The notes beneath the pieces are model-generated. The model worked only from the letters and a program-made list of their open reading frames with translations, searched no databases and was not told the origin of the DNA. A program made the position numbers and the translations under genes. From the NCBI RefSeq assembly GCF_024713975.1, contig NC_091108.1:11019001-11083000 (forward strand): a stretch of 64,000 bases of DNA, given 5' to 3'. Position 1 is the first letter of the stretch. Every line of letters starts with the position of its first letter. Positions 23,701 to 36,090 of this stretch are shown here, piece by piece. The DNA is from Paralichthys olivaceus (taxonomy: Eukaryota > Chordata > Actinopteri > Pleuronectiformes > Paralichthyidae).

Positions 23701-25110
23701 TCCAGATAATTCTATGATATAATAAAATCATTTCTGTGGCTTTTATGAGCCCGGGGGGTCAGTTTCAAGCATACTGGAGTTGTGAGTTTTTTATGAAAGT
23801 CCCATTTTGCAATCTTATAAGCCACCCACTAAGGATTTTAACACCCCCTCCTCATCATCTCTCTCTCTTCCTCTCTCGCTCTCATTTCGCATGGCTGAGG
23901 GCCCACATCTGTATCTCATTTCATGAGGCCTTCTGTGTGTTTCCTGAGCCAGCACAGTAGCATTAAATGTAAATCTATACCGGACTGACAGCCCTGTGAG
24001 ACCATCTATCACCCCGACACATAGTTATGAGAAATATTTATGTTATTATCACAGAGGAAAATGTGTCCTGGCACCTTTATTGACAGACAATAATAGTGTA
24101 ATGTAATATTATGTCATATTATCTATTATATAATGTAGTTGTGAACTGAGTTTGCAGATCATGAGTTAGTGGAATAAGTTGTCCAATGTGAAAATAACTG
24201 TTGATTTATGAGTATTTCTAAATATTTCTTTAACTAATCAACATTTCAATATGCTTGCATAGAGCATCTAATTTAAAATGATTTATTTTATATTTATATT
24301 AAAACAGTTTTATTGTCTTTTATAGCAAAACACAAAGAACAATGTACAACACTTCACACATGAAACAAAGTTCAAACTTCAAACCCCATCACATATGGCT
24401 TTGTATTTGAGTGCTTTTCCTTCCTTGATGATTCTCACACATATTTATACGATGCACTCTCTCTATCACACATCACTCACACACTGTCAGGCACAGCCAT
24501 CACAGCCAATTTGGGGTTTTGTGTCTTCCCCAAGGATACTTCGGGATCAAACCACCGATCTTCCTGTTATAGTGTCCTCCTGAGCCGCAGCCGCCCCCAT
24601 GATATGTATCACTGATCAGACCTTCAACAGCTTTCCCACAGACAAAGTGCTGCCATGCAGACTTAAACCAACATGATAAACTCCAGGTGTCAAGAGTCCA
24701 ACTTTAGTCTGTAGTGTAACTGACAGCAGAGTCACAGGCTGAGGATGTGCACTGCTTCATTAAAACCTCAGTGACCATCTGTTGATAGAGGATAAATGAA
24801 GAGAGGTGGAGGTGAGGGATGAAGAGTGGAGGAGAGATGGGAAGAAAGAGGAGGTAAGGGAGTTGGCCAGAGAAGAAAAAAAGACATGGAAGAGGGAGAG
24901 AAGCTGATAAAGAAAGAAGGATTATCAGGGAAGCAAAAAGCTTAATTGGTTCCATGGGATCATTTAAAAATGATGCATTCACCGCAGAGGAATCAAAATT
25001 ATAAATCTAACCTGACACTGTTTCGGGTCAATGGGTCTACGTTCAATTGAAAATTTATTACAATTAAGTTCACTGTTTAAAAATGATGGAATTAAAATAA
25101 GTTTCCTTAC
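20779..25110. other. non-coding: intergenic or tnw first intron
   Basis: No coding exon recognised. Holds a short GT run (about 21035-21065), a GA/GGAC simple repeat (about 22675-22735) and a purine-rich 140-nt tract (24786-24926). If the 25.1-kb exon is real, this is tnw intron 1. Confidence 0.65.
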
Positions 25111-25330
25111 CTTGAGGTTTTTCTTCAACTTTCTCTTCTCTCTGCCTTCTCTCCTCTCTTTTCTCTGAAGGACTGAACTCCCTCTGCCACCTGTTGACAG
25201 GCCAGGCCGGCTGATTCAAAGACCTCTTTGCTGCTGCTGACTTTTTGCTCTCCCCCTCCCTCTTCAATTGTTAAAAATCTCTCCCAAGTGCCTCTAGGCC
25301 AATGGGCACGTAGCTTGGGAGTGTCTCCTC
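25111..25330 (-). other. candidate distal non-coding first exon of tnw
   Basis: On the minus strand this purine-rich stretch ends in a near-ideal donor, CCTCAAG|GTAAGG (exon end 25111). I find no ATG in the 210 nt before that donor, and an inverted CCAAT motif lies near 25299-25303. Tenascin genes usually have a non-coding exon 1 and a long first intron (family knowledge), and the acceptor at 20558 would give a 4.5-kb intron. The start of the exon is unknown and no TATA box is seen. It could also be an unrelated transcript or chance. Confidence 0.42.
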
Positions 25331-25390
25331 TCCTCTCCTCTCCTCGAGCGATGGTATGAAAATGGAGAGAAAGGGGAGGAGGAGAGATAA
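25320..25390. repeat. TCCTC pentamer run facing a GA-rich mirror
   Basis: A (TCCTC)n pyrimidine run at about 25324-25344 is followed within 20 nt by a purine run (25363-25388), forming an imperfect inverted repeat just upstream of the candidate tnw first exon. Such tracts can form hairpin or triplex DNA. Confidence 0.6.
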
Positions 25391-25894
25391 CGAGCAGCAT
25401 TTACCACTTTTTCCCTTGAGTAAGTCACTTTCTACCCGCAATTGATTCCTCATTGTTTCACTTGCTTCACTTTTTAATTATTGATTTTTTGTCTTGCCTC
25501 TATGTGTTTGGTTACAGTAGCAGAAGAGGTTGGAAATGATCTCTTTAGCAGAAGGAATTAAGGGGGCGTGTTTGAAGCCAAGAAAAACCTTTAGTAGGCA
25601 GGAAGCACTGGGGAGAGGTTAAATTTGACAAATTGCATTTTTAAAAGTCATAACAGTACAGAATAATACTAGAAGGCTCAAAAGACAAAGAGCAAATTGT
25701 AATTCAATTGACAGATCGTGTAAGACATGGGGACAAACAAAAAGCTGAAGGCATTTCCTGTAATAAACCATCATGGGTAATGGGTTCTTCTAAATAATGA
25801 TGATAATAGCAAGAGTCCTGATTTATTGTCGGCTGGATGATTGGTAGAAACCAAAAAATGGTGACGTCATTGTTTTATGTTTTTTTAATATCTG

Positions 25895-26157
25895 TCGAGA
25901 AGCTTGTGTTTTTGTCTGTGTTTGTTTGTTACTTAGCAGGAATATGCAAAAACATGCAACAGATTTCAATGAAACTTGGTGAAGAGGTGCGACATGACCC
26001 AAGGAAGAAACTATGAAACTTTTGTTGATTTCTCAGAGAATAATTCATGGATCTTGATGAAGAAAATCTGGCATGTTTAGAGGACTAATATTTATGAGTT
26101 TGTGAATTGGTGCAGATCCAAATAAAAATCAATTTTAATGAATTTAAATGTGCTCTC
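25895..26157 (+). repeat. dispersed repeat family copy
   Basis: GTTTGTTTGTTACTTAGCAG, TTTCAATGAAACTTGGTGAA, CGACATGACCCAAGGAAGAA, AATAATTCATGGATCTTGAT, CAGATCCAAATAAAAATC. One of the best-preserved copies; a tail-like piece (GGACTGTTGGGCTTGAGGTA) follows at about 26384. Confidence 0.75.
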
Positions 26158-27127
26158 ACGCGCCTGCCTCCTTTTTCATCCTGAGATATTTGTATTCTTC
26201 TTGTTTTTTTCAGTTTGTGTAACCATCTTAGAAAAGTTAGAAGAGTTCAAAACATTCCAACTTATTCACTGTGAAATTTTCACAACTTCCTGCTAATATT
26301 TCCACATTAGCTCTCTCAGATGTTTGGCAGGAGCAACTTATTTGGATATTTGTGCTCTCACAAACAGCCTGCTGGTTGAACTTAAGAGGACTGTTGGGCT
26401 TGAGGTATGCACTCTAACCAAATCCCGTCTAGCTGCACTTTGATCTCTTAAATGCACAAAAAAAAAACTATTTTAGTTTGTTTTTTGTTTTGCAAATGAA
26501 GATTTGAAGAAATGCAGGCAACTAAGTGCGTGAATACAAACAGTGGCAGGAAAAACAAGTCAGCCCCGACCACCATGACAATTATTACCTAAAGACCCCC
26601 AGTGTCAAGGTTGGCAATAGTTTACCCTGACAGCAGCTGTTTGTCTCTAAATAAATAAGTAAGGTTTCAGATTTCTGTGGGAACACACACAACAGTGGGG
26701 TTGTTCAAGTGAAACTGGAGCTGAGGCTGCATGGGAGGGCAGGTGTGGATGTTTGTTCTGGAACTTTTAAATGTCCTCTGCTACATGTTGACTTTCAAGA
26801 TCATCTGATGAAAGGATTGACACCAAAATCTTGTATGTGAGTGGAGTTTTCTGTCTTCTTGTATTCTTAGAGCCAGTTTGCCATGTCGCTGTCACTGCCA
26901 GGCACGATAACTCTGGAAAGATAACATCTGTCATAGCAGTGTGGCTCTGACTCAGGGAGCAAAGAGCTGCTTGGAGCAACAACAGAAATGAATGAATCAC
27001 CGGATGCTCCATAATGTCTCCGTCATTACTGAGAATTTACACTTCCACTGGGAGTTAAGATGCAAATCTTGTAATGTTGTCATGCTCTAGTCCCACACCT
27101 AGGCCTGCTAATGCCCGTTTGCCAGAC

Positions 27128-27352
27128 AATCATTTATGGATCTTGATGAAATGGCATATTTAGAGGACTGATCCATAGCGATTGTCAGACATAAGCTCCA
27201 GAAAATGTCTGGAAAATTAGTTCCAGACATATCCCAGAGATTTTCTGCTGTATTATCACATGCCCTCACTCGGACATCGGCTTGATTGAATTTGAAGGGA
27301 CTGTTGAGCCTTGGAAGAGCAATACACTTTACTGAGAGTCTTTCTAGAAGAT
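27128..27352 (+). repeat. dispersed repeat family copy, 3' half
   Basis: TTTATGGATCTTGATGAAAT, CATATTTAGAGGACTGAT, GAAGGGACTGTTGAGCCTTG, ACTTTACTGAGAGTCTTTCT. Confidence 0.6.
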
Positions 27353-28616
27353 CAGCTTTAAGTGACTGTCACTGGGAACCAAGTGGGTGAAACATCTTTG
27401 AATTAACAGTAAGAAACAAGTGATTCAAACCCATGATAGTTTCTGGTTTTGACGGAGACTAATCTTGCTCTCGAGAAACATTTATCATTCCTTCCATCCC
27501 TCCTCTTTCTACAAATGACTCAACTTTTGTAATAAGTTAGTTGCTGTACTTGTATCATTTGTGCAATAGTAAAAAAAAAAGTTCTTTCCATTCTTCACCA
27601 TGTCTCTCCATCCATTTATCCCTCCTTCTTCATTTGAACAAATGCGTGGAACATTCTTAACAAATCTCCGGTGCAGTGAACACAGAGTAGACATAGATGA
27701 GGTCAATAAGTCCCACAGAACTCCATTAAACTAATGAGTTGTGAAGACATGTTGGGGGAGGTGATGACATTCATAACGTTTCATGAGATGATGTCACTCC
27801 CAGGGATATATGACTTTTTCTCATCATGAGTGGTTTCGGGCCCCTGCTGGGAAACGTGCCCCTCGTCAACAACGCATGGAACAGAGCTCTTCACAGCAGG
27901 TTAAATTTTAAATCATGTTTTACTTTTATATGAAGCACATTTGTTCTACCGTTTCCTTTCTCTGGGGAAAAAAGACATTCTCTGAAGTCTTGTTGGAGGA
28001 GCCCACACACCTCTGTTACTTTTACCTTTTTTATTCATCCCTCTTCATCTTTTTTCTTGCACACACTGAATGTAAATATTTAAATCAGCAGACTGAAGGT
28101 GTCACACATCTGAACCGGACTGTGCGTAATAACCAACTGCTGCTTTCATCTGAAAAAAATGTTCCCTCCTTTCTTGAATCTATTCAAGCAAAAAAAGGAA
28201 GCTTATGGTTCAGATGAGGATCTGGTTCATGTTCATGTCTTCGTCTCCCCTGTGATGCTTTTCTCACAATTCTATAAGCACCTTAATCCTGCGCTGAGTT
28301 ATTCAGCCTCTTTTTTATGATAGAAAATATCTGTTGTATTCATTTAAGAATGTGAAGCTGTGTTTTACTTCTTATGAGCTTCAGTATTTCAGATAAAGTC
28401 AGATTTACGCTGAAAAGAAAATGAAAAATATCAGAGAATTACTGATGGGCCATACAATAACAATATGACATAACCATGATTCAATTCCTTAATTTGATGT
28501 TCTGTGGGTAACTGTGTAAAATATTCACCTAAAGGTCACTTCAGCATCTACTTTTAATTAGCATGAAGAAGAAAAACAATTTATCATAAAAGAAATAAAT
28601 GATTAAATACAAATAA

Positions 28617-28660
28617 ACCATCCCTACTTGTGAATAATATTTTTCACAAGTAGGGATGGT
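28617..28660. repeat. perfect 18-bp inverted repeat with 8-nt loop
   Basis: The left arm ACCATCCCTACTTGTGAA (28617-28634) and the right arm (28643-28660) are exact reverse complements separated by TAATATTT. Origin unknown; could be a minimal MITE, a palindrome made by replication slippage, or an RNA hairpin. Confidence 0.95.
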
Positions 28661-28954
28661 CAGTGCTCAGAGTTACATTGTTCTCATTCTTGTAAAATGC
28701 AGATACGAGAACTTAGAGAACAGGAACAGTATAGAAATGTTTGCTTGTAGTTGTAACATGTTGCATAATACACTGATTCTTCTCAATGCTTTAATTAAGC
28801 TTTTCCTCAGTTACACTCTTTATCTTTTCATATGTTCTTGGGACATTTGTTTTGTAAGATTAAAAAATGAATCACTGTGTACTCCATTTCTTTACTCATG
28901 TGTTTTTTATCAAAGATTTTATCAAATCAACTTAAAGAATACTATACTAAATAC

Positions 28955-29240
28955 TTCGGATGAAGGCTTGAGAACTGTCTCCACTTGTGAAGTTTTTCTG
29001 GAGTAGAACGTTTATTTTGCCCGAGAGAAATACAGGAAATATCTCACAGTTTGGTTTGTCTTCTCTGCCCCAGATAGTGTAATATGAATATTTTCACAAT
29101 ATAACAATGACTGTGAGTCATTATGTTGTAGTCACTAAATGTCACAAAAGGACACAGAGTACTTTACGTGACGTTTAGTGACTACTTGGATGAAGATACA
29201 CGCAAGAAGCCTGTGCTGTTGTTTGTCAGAAATAAACGAG
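28955..29240 (+). repeat. repeat family 2, copy 1
   Basis: Shares with 33490-33770 the blocks TGAAGGCT, CCACTTGTGA, GAGAAATACAGGAAATATCT, TTTGGTTT and AGATACAC.CAAGAAGC in the same order and orientation. The copies are diverged; no coding frame is shared. Confidence 0.6.
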
Positions 29241-29458
29241 ATATTTTTACACGTATATGACAAGAGATAATATAAAAATTTTCTTCACATCAAGCACATG
29301 TCAAAACAGAACCTTGCATGTAGTTCTACAGTTTCTTTTCAGAAAATACTTGTAATATTCTAAATGAAAAAAAAATTATCTGTATTAGCTGATAAAAAAA
29401 GGTATTAGGCATTCATTTTGATTTAAGGAAAAGAAAAAAACCTGAGTGTATTGGTTGA

Positions 29459-29653
29459 GGAGACTGGATTGACATCATCCAGTGCGTCTTCTGTCCAGCT
29501 GTGCCTCCTCAGAGAGTCACCGTCAAAGTCTTTGGCCACCGCTCAATGCATCGTGCCGACATCTCCTCCATCATCCTGTCCCAGGTGAACGAGGTCCGTT
29601 TTGACGCGTCGGACGTATTGGAGCTGAAGGAATGCAGGCTCTGTGACTTGTGA
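29459..29653 (+). CDS. unrecognised exon-like ORF, C-terminal fragment
   Basis: An open frame bounded by TGA at 29456-29458 and TGA at 29651-29653. The middle is unusually coding-like for this AT-rich region: GC-rich codons such as GTC, GCC, CTG, CAG and GAG, and a peptide containing RVTVKVFGHRSMHRADIS and DASDVLELKECRLCDL. A splice acceptor (CCTCCTCAG) precedes Arg at 29513, so it could be a terminal exon of 46 codons plus stop. I cannot assign a family and see no partner exon nearby. It may be a terminal exon of an unmodelled gene, a pseudogene fragment, or a transposon remnant. Confidence 0.25.
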   Translation, partial: GDWIDIIQCVFCPAVPPQRVTVKVFGHRSMHRADISSIILSQVNEVRFDASDVLELKECRLCDL

Positions 29654-31438
29654 TATTGTGCTGTAAATACGAAAGCTACTGACATGTCCGACTTGAAGTG
29701 GGCGGATGCAGAGGTCAGGTGTGCGGGTTCATCTCCACCATTTAACTCTGATCTGTTTCCTTGTGGTTCTCACTTAGTCTTCTGTTGCCTGTGTTACAAG
29801 TTGTGGACTATACACATTCAAAATAACAGGATACCGCGCAGACTTCAAAAGTTCATCGGAAGTTTTTCAGAGTTTTGACTCTGTCTCTGTTTTCTGTTTC
29901 TTATCCTTTTTTTGTTTCATTTTGTTCTGACTGTGCTAATGGTTAATGGTTTCAAGAATTACTTATGTAACCCATAACTAAAACACTTCATTCAGCCATA
30001 CACTGCCCTTTTCCAGGCCACATTAGTTTGACACTATCAGTCATTTATAACTACTCTGTCTGCTTGTAAACCTGAACCCTCATCGGATCCATTCAAGTAA
30101 ACACACAAAAAGCACATTAACTCTCCCCTTTGAACCCAGTGGAGTATTTAATCACACACAGACTAACTGTGGTGAGGGGAGCAGATTGCATGTTTCCTTG
30201 CGGGTCTGGAAACTGTTGATTGAGGGTCTGATCTGATCATGCAGAATGGGAACTGACAATCACAAATATCTAACGCACGAAATATGTTTGAAGACTGACC
30301 TAGCTCGTCCGGGGGGTTATCGGGATTTTTTTTCCCATTCTGGTCTAAACATGCAGTAATTGGAACAAAATGTTTTTGAATTGTTTATGTGGAAATGACA
30401 AGATCAGATCAGCGGAAGCCGATGCCACATTCTGCATGTTTACAGTCGTCAGATGTTTTGGAGGTAGTTTTTTTATTTTTTGAACAGTGTAACCTGAACG
30501 TGTGTGACTTTGGTTGTAAGATGGATCAGATTAGAAGCCTCAGACAAACTTAAGCCATGTGGAGGTTTTGTTAAACGTTCTTTCAAGACTCTTGTTGTGT
30601 GTTCAGCTGTTTTTGATGCTTGTACTACACTGCACACATTCAAACACACGTGTGTACATACACACACGTAATGTACATGAGCTCCCCGTCTTCACTTATC
30701 TCAAATGCACACCACGGTTCAGTTCTGTGCATTGTGATTATCTGTTAATGACACACACGACTTTGAGATTGTTTTTAAAGATTATTATTAATGTGGCTTT
30801 TGTTTGGTCGGACAGAACATGGTACGGACTAACAACAGCTGTGGTCTGGAATCAAACCTGTGACCTCATGAGTGTAGTACATGTCTTTTTGAGACACATC
30901 TGCTTCAGATTAAAAATTTGAAAACTGCCAAAAGGTTTTAATGTTTAGTTTATTAATAGGCCAAACTGCAATACAGAAAATACGAATAGGTCAGAAAGAT
31001 AATTGGTGTTCATATCCAGGAGAGCAGTGAAGCACATAAGCAGATGAGCTAATTGGAACAGACAGGGCATCAGTCTGACAGATGAGCTGGTGTCAACAGA
31101 AAGTTCCTGGGCTGATGTGGTTACCAGTTCTGCAGGGTCAGGTCATCGTGTCCTGAGAGGCCATGTGGACGTCCTGTCTCCGCACCGCCAGCTGACATAT
31201 CCCAGCAGTGCTAATGGCTTTTGATCTCAGAGACACAGCAGCTGCTTCTTTTGTGGCACTGGAGGAAAAAAGAAAAAGGTGAATTTTTGAAAACCTGAAG
31301 GGCACTTGGACAGCGTAAACCTCAGCTGAGGCTAACGACCTGTAAACTGAAACTGAAACCTGAAACTCCAAAAGTGTTTTGTGGACTCAAACCCTTCACC
31401 CACTCCCCCCATCGGCAAAGTGGCGAGTAGATAATAAG

Positions 31439-31471
31439 TTAATTTTCATTTTTGGGTGAACTATCCCTTTA
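31439..31471 (+). mobile_element. terminal inverted repeat of a TTAA-type MITE
   Basis: TTAATTTTCATTTTTGGGTG then AACTATCCCTTTAG. The complementary form (AAAGGGATAGTTCACCC) is, from memory, one of the most abundant repeat ends in cyprinid fish. Only one end is present here. Confidence 0.6.
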
Positions 31472-33489
31472 GGCTCAAGATCAGGATCAAGCTGATAAAG
31501 ATCATGGTCACTTCCTGCGAATACTTGTGGCTCCTGCTCCTTTTACAATGAAAATGGAATAAAAAGTTATGGAATAGATTGCATGGTGTAAACTTCCATT
31601 GTCAAAATAAACAGAGGGACTAGATTTCAACAAGAAAATAGAGAGATAACTGAATAACTCTGCAAGCTGCAAATCAATACACTGGCATTCATTCTTGCTG
31701 CATGATTGTGTCTATGTGAGATATCTGAGTTCTGCCAACAGCAAAAACATAGTTAAGGCACAGCTTCTGACTGACAGGCCGAGACCTTCAGGTCACCACT
31801 TTAAAACAGAGGCACGTGGTTACAGAACCAGTGTAAGTGACAAACAACACACCGAGCATGGTCTAATTCTTTCATACTGAGTTTGAAATGAATGATCTCC
31901 TGCCTGGAAACATGGGAGAAAAAGTGGAAGGTCATATGAATCTACACTTCCCCACACGCTGACATGAAGGAAATTATTTCAGCTTCGTAAGACGGCACCA
32001 GGAGTTACCCTTCACCTGATTCTTTTGGGTCAAGAAAGGTTTGTTTTCAAAGCTTGCGGACTACACTTCCTCAAGCGTTGGTGGTCCCCCAGCTAAGCAG
32101 AATCACAGATGTGTCTGACTGTCTCTCTCTCCCTCCCTCTCTTTTTCTCCTTGTCTCTTCCTCTTCTTCTCAGCCCTTTGAATAATTCTGCTCATTTAAA
32201 TTCAGGTCTCATCGTCTCAAAGTGTCTCTGTTCTTCTCCTTGACAATGACATTAAAACCTGAGCATAATATAATACTTTATTCATGCAGATAGTGCAGCA
32301 GGACTTGAATCTGGGATGGACAGTTGACGATGAATGATCACAGCATATCTGTAGATGGGACTCATCATTTTTATTTGACCCAAACGTCATATGATATTGT
32401 GATTGATAATATTCGGCAGTTTTTTACAGTTATTGATGAGGATATCTGTGTGTTGGACAGTCTCTGGAAACATCACGAACTCAGAAAGGATGAGGAATCT
32501 AACATTTTGGATTTGATTTGAGTATATCTGTGTATATCCACAGTGTAATCTGCAAAACCTGTAATTAGCAATATTAGCAATATGATTTTTACCATGAAAT
32601 TTGGCTCATGTGATGATAAATAGAATATGTGGTTTTTTTTTACATTTGCCCAAATATCAATTCTTTTATTTGCACAGTGTGATATGTACAAGTATTAATA
32701 CCTGTAATTGTTGCCAAAAAATTCTTCATCAAGCAAGAAAAGAACATATCAGCCAAACTTATACAATTTATTTGAATTTGTATTATTCTGTTGATTAATT
32801 TAAACAGGTTTTCAACCCTGCATTTTTAGATAAACACACTTTGTTGAATAGACTTTGTTGTCATCATTTTGTTTTTTGCACAATCCATTGCTCCAAAATG
32901 TGTGAATGGACCTATTCATTAAGGATGTATGCATTCCATAAATTGACACTTATCTCCTTCATTTTCTCTGTATCTCCTGGGAGAATATGAGACATTCCTA
33001 TGGTCTGTAAAGCAGGAACCTCTGAGTCATTCAGGTCGTGGCCTTGTGCTAAATGAGCTGTATCTGCTTCAAATGGACACTGATTACTGAGAGGAGAGCG
33101 AGTTCCCATGCTGACGTGTCAGTGAAGGCAACGCAATTATTAGAGACTGCTGATTCAGAGCCTGATATTGCTTCTTGAGATATACCAAATGTCGTTGTTG
33201 CAGAAAAACACTCAAACTGAAACATACAGGCTCTTTCTGAATTCATAACAGAATATATAAATACTTTGGAAATAAGATTAACTGCATTTATTTTGTATAT
33301 TTAATTCTAAAGTGGTGGAAAGTCATTTTGCTGTTTCAGTGTCTCCCAAGGAGCACTTATAGTGTTTAAATATACTTACACTGCTGTAGGAGTTTTCCAC
33401 CATCAAAAAAATCCAGTCTGAAAGGTTTGCTTTGTCAATGATTTATTAAAGCGCTTTTAAACACTGTAACATATGCTGACGTCCGCTGC

Positions 33490-33770
33490 AGAATAAAGGA
33501 TCAGTTGAAGGCTGAGAACTTTGTTCCCACTTGTGAGGTTTACAACATCTTGAGGAGAATATTTATTTTCCCCCGCGAGAAATACAGGAAATATCTCAGT
33601 GTTTGGTTTTTCCTCCGTGCACCAGGTACTGAATGCATTCCAGTATGGTTTCGCAGAAATGGTGGAATATTTATGAATGATCGTGAAGACTCAAGACATA
33701 ATACTTTTCTTGATATTTAGTGGCTATGTGTTTGGTGTAGATACACAAGAAGCACACAAGAAGCTGAAGT
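33490..33770 (+). repeat. repeat family 2, copy 2
   Basis: See copy 1 at 28955-29240. This copy is open for about 70 codons, but that frame is broken in copy 1, so it is treated as a repeat rather than a gene. Confidence 0.6.
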
Positions 33771-34387
33771 AAAACAATTTTGTTTTTAAAAAATGGGAAC
33801 GTGTTTTTGTAGATTTATCCAACATAGGAATGGTTTTTTTTACAATAATGATAATAATCACTATGCACAGTATTGTCTATATCCCATATCTCAACTTCAT
33901 TGATAAAAAGTGGACAGAGACACCTGCACACACAAACTGAGACAAGGTCCACATTTGTGTCTCTGCTTTTAAACCATGTAAAACATGTATTTGTCTGAGA
34001 GGATGGAGTTGTATGTGTTTGAGTCAACTGTCAAAAGTCCACATATTGAAAATCTTTGTGAGCTATATGTTGATAAAAATGAACTTTGGCTTCATGGTGA
34101 GAAGGACATGGTTCGAGTACAGCGTCACATCTCAGCAAGAATGCCTCGGGTTGTAAAAATATTTGAAACCATTTTGAAGAGAAAGTCATCTCCAGCTGCA
34201 AAAACATAATGTTCCGTATCTTTCTATACAATAACATCATATTATATGAGACCATAATGTGATGGAATTTGGTTCAGAAGATGTCACACCTCTCTGAAAA
34301 ACTTTGGAATACAGAGTCTGTGCTGTGTCCTGGTATTTTTACAACTGTAACGTATAGTCCTTAGTCACAATTCACACATCATAGGCA

Positions 34388-34700
34388 CTGACTATTATTT
34401 GTTCAATTGATTGTAGCATTATACAGAAACTACTGAACAGATTACCATGAAACTTGGTGGAAGGATGCAGTGTGGGTCAAGAGAGAATTCAATAAATTTA
34501 GTGCATCTCCGGATCAGGGGGCAGATCAAGGAATGACATTTTTCACTCTCTTTACATTGGGAGTTAGGTGCTTTAGGTGTTTTACAACATTTTCATTTAT
34601 TTCTCAGAGAATAATTTATAGATCTTGATGAAAATAATCATGATATATATGCAATTTGCTGAAGATCCAAATAAAAATCATCATTTGAATATGAATGATT
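34388..34700 (+). repeat. dispersed repeat family copy
   Basis: ACAGAAACTACTGAACAGAT, TACCATGAAACTTGGTGGAA, CCGGATCAGGGGGCAGATCA, TTTCTCAGAGAATAATTTAT, GATCCAAATAAAAATCAT in order; the longest copy. Confidence 0.75.
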
Positions 34701-36030
34701 CGAGTGAAAATTCGAATACTTTACAAAACACACCTTTTAATAATGATTACCCAGCAGTAGCTCAAATCAGCTTCAACCCAGTTAGCTGTAGCATCAATTG
34801 TTTGCTGATGTGTTGTCATTTGTTGATGGTTCCTTAAGTAGGTTATGCTGTAATTTTAGTAAGTAAGTAATTGCAACTGTGTGAAAGTGAAATCATCACT
34901 TAATCATAAGCTAAATGTTAATTAAATTAATCACATTTCCAGACATGTGACACTGCGACAGACCGGCTCATATTTAAGGGCTGGGGGGGGGGGGGGGGTT
35001 ACCTTATTAGAGGAATCATTAGTGAAAACAAGATTCACTTGCTTACGCTCACAAATGCTCACACAATGGATTCACTGATTTTGTATTCAAATATTCCAAA
35101 ATTAATGAATAACTAGGCTGCTGTATAATGTATCTGCAGAGTGCCTGACCCTTACATAATTTGATCAGGAAGAAACTTGTTTTACTCCGATCAAGCTGTT
35201 AAAGATGTGACTGAAGAAGGTTCCAACCTCTCAAGCAGAAATCCCTTTTTGCCAAACCAACACAAAGCTTTTTTTTTGCTGGCACATGCTAACAGTTAAA
35301 TTTCACAATTTGGAAATGCAGAAGGTCAGTGGTCGACTGTGTGAAGGCGGAGAGGGAATGAGTTTGCTTTATTGGTCATTTTGGAGCAGCCACTTATCTG
35401 CAGGATGTTGAACTAGAGCTGAAACTAACTCAAAAGCAGTTGAACTACGAAATGCTGCTATTGTCAAATAACAATGTGGTAGTTTCCAAATCTAAAACTT
35501 AACAAAAGCATTTCCCCCTCGCTGACAACCAGTTGAATAATTTGACCTCAAGTAAAGAACAAGGAATCATTTGTTATTTCTTTCTTAAACCAAGATACTT
35601 TAAACCAATTATTATGGTTTTTATGAAGTCTCGCTAGGTATTCATTCTAAGGTTCACGAAAACCACTTCCCATAATCAACTTTGATGAGCTTCATTTATC
35701 ATTTCATTCAGCACTGGGAGGCCTGCACAGATTTTCCGGCTTGCTGCAATAATGTTGCTCTTTATAGTGGAAACACAGCCTGCAGTTTGTCATGTGTTAT
35801 TATTTATCCTAGAACGAATCCCCTGGAGCCTTCAAAATAATGGGGATTGTTGAAGAAATCTTTAATGGAATCTGCTATTAAATCTTGTTCTATAGAACGG
35901 TGCCCTGCTGGACCATGTGTTGAAAGATGTTTTATGTACATGCTTCCCGAAAAACACAAGAGTTTATTTGTGAGGGGTGAAAATACAGATCTGGGTTTCA
36001 GAAGATTTGAGTCTGACGTAAGGTTTAGAT

Positions 36031-36090
36031 CAGGGACGTGCACAAATATTTTGGGGGGCAGGGGCACAAGTGGGGAAAAGGGCACCTTTT
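36031..36090 (+). mobile_element. possible hAT-like terminal fragment
   Basis: Begins CAGGGACGTGCACAAATATT and continues into a GGGGGGCAGGGGCAC tract, resembling the end of a DNA transposon. No matching inverted repeat downstream. Confidence 0.4.

Noticed and set aside
28617..28660. Possible microRNA precursor at the perfect hairpin
   Set aside because: An 18-bp perfect stem with 8-nt loop is too short for a Drosha-type precursor and lacks flanking stem; the hairpin at 60579-60619 fails for the same reason.
32324..34209. Three protein-like short ORFs (32324-32521, 33505-33720, 34010-34209, plus strand)
   Set aside because: Peptides look unbiased, but no splice-compatible chain links them, no family is recognised, and the middle one lies in a repeat whose other copy has stops in this frame.
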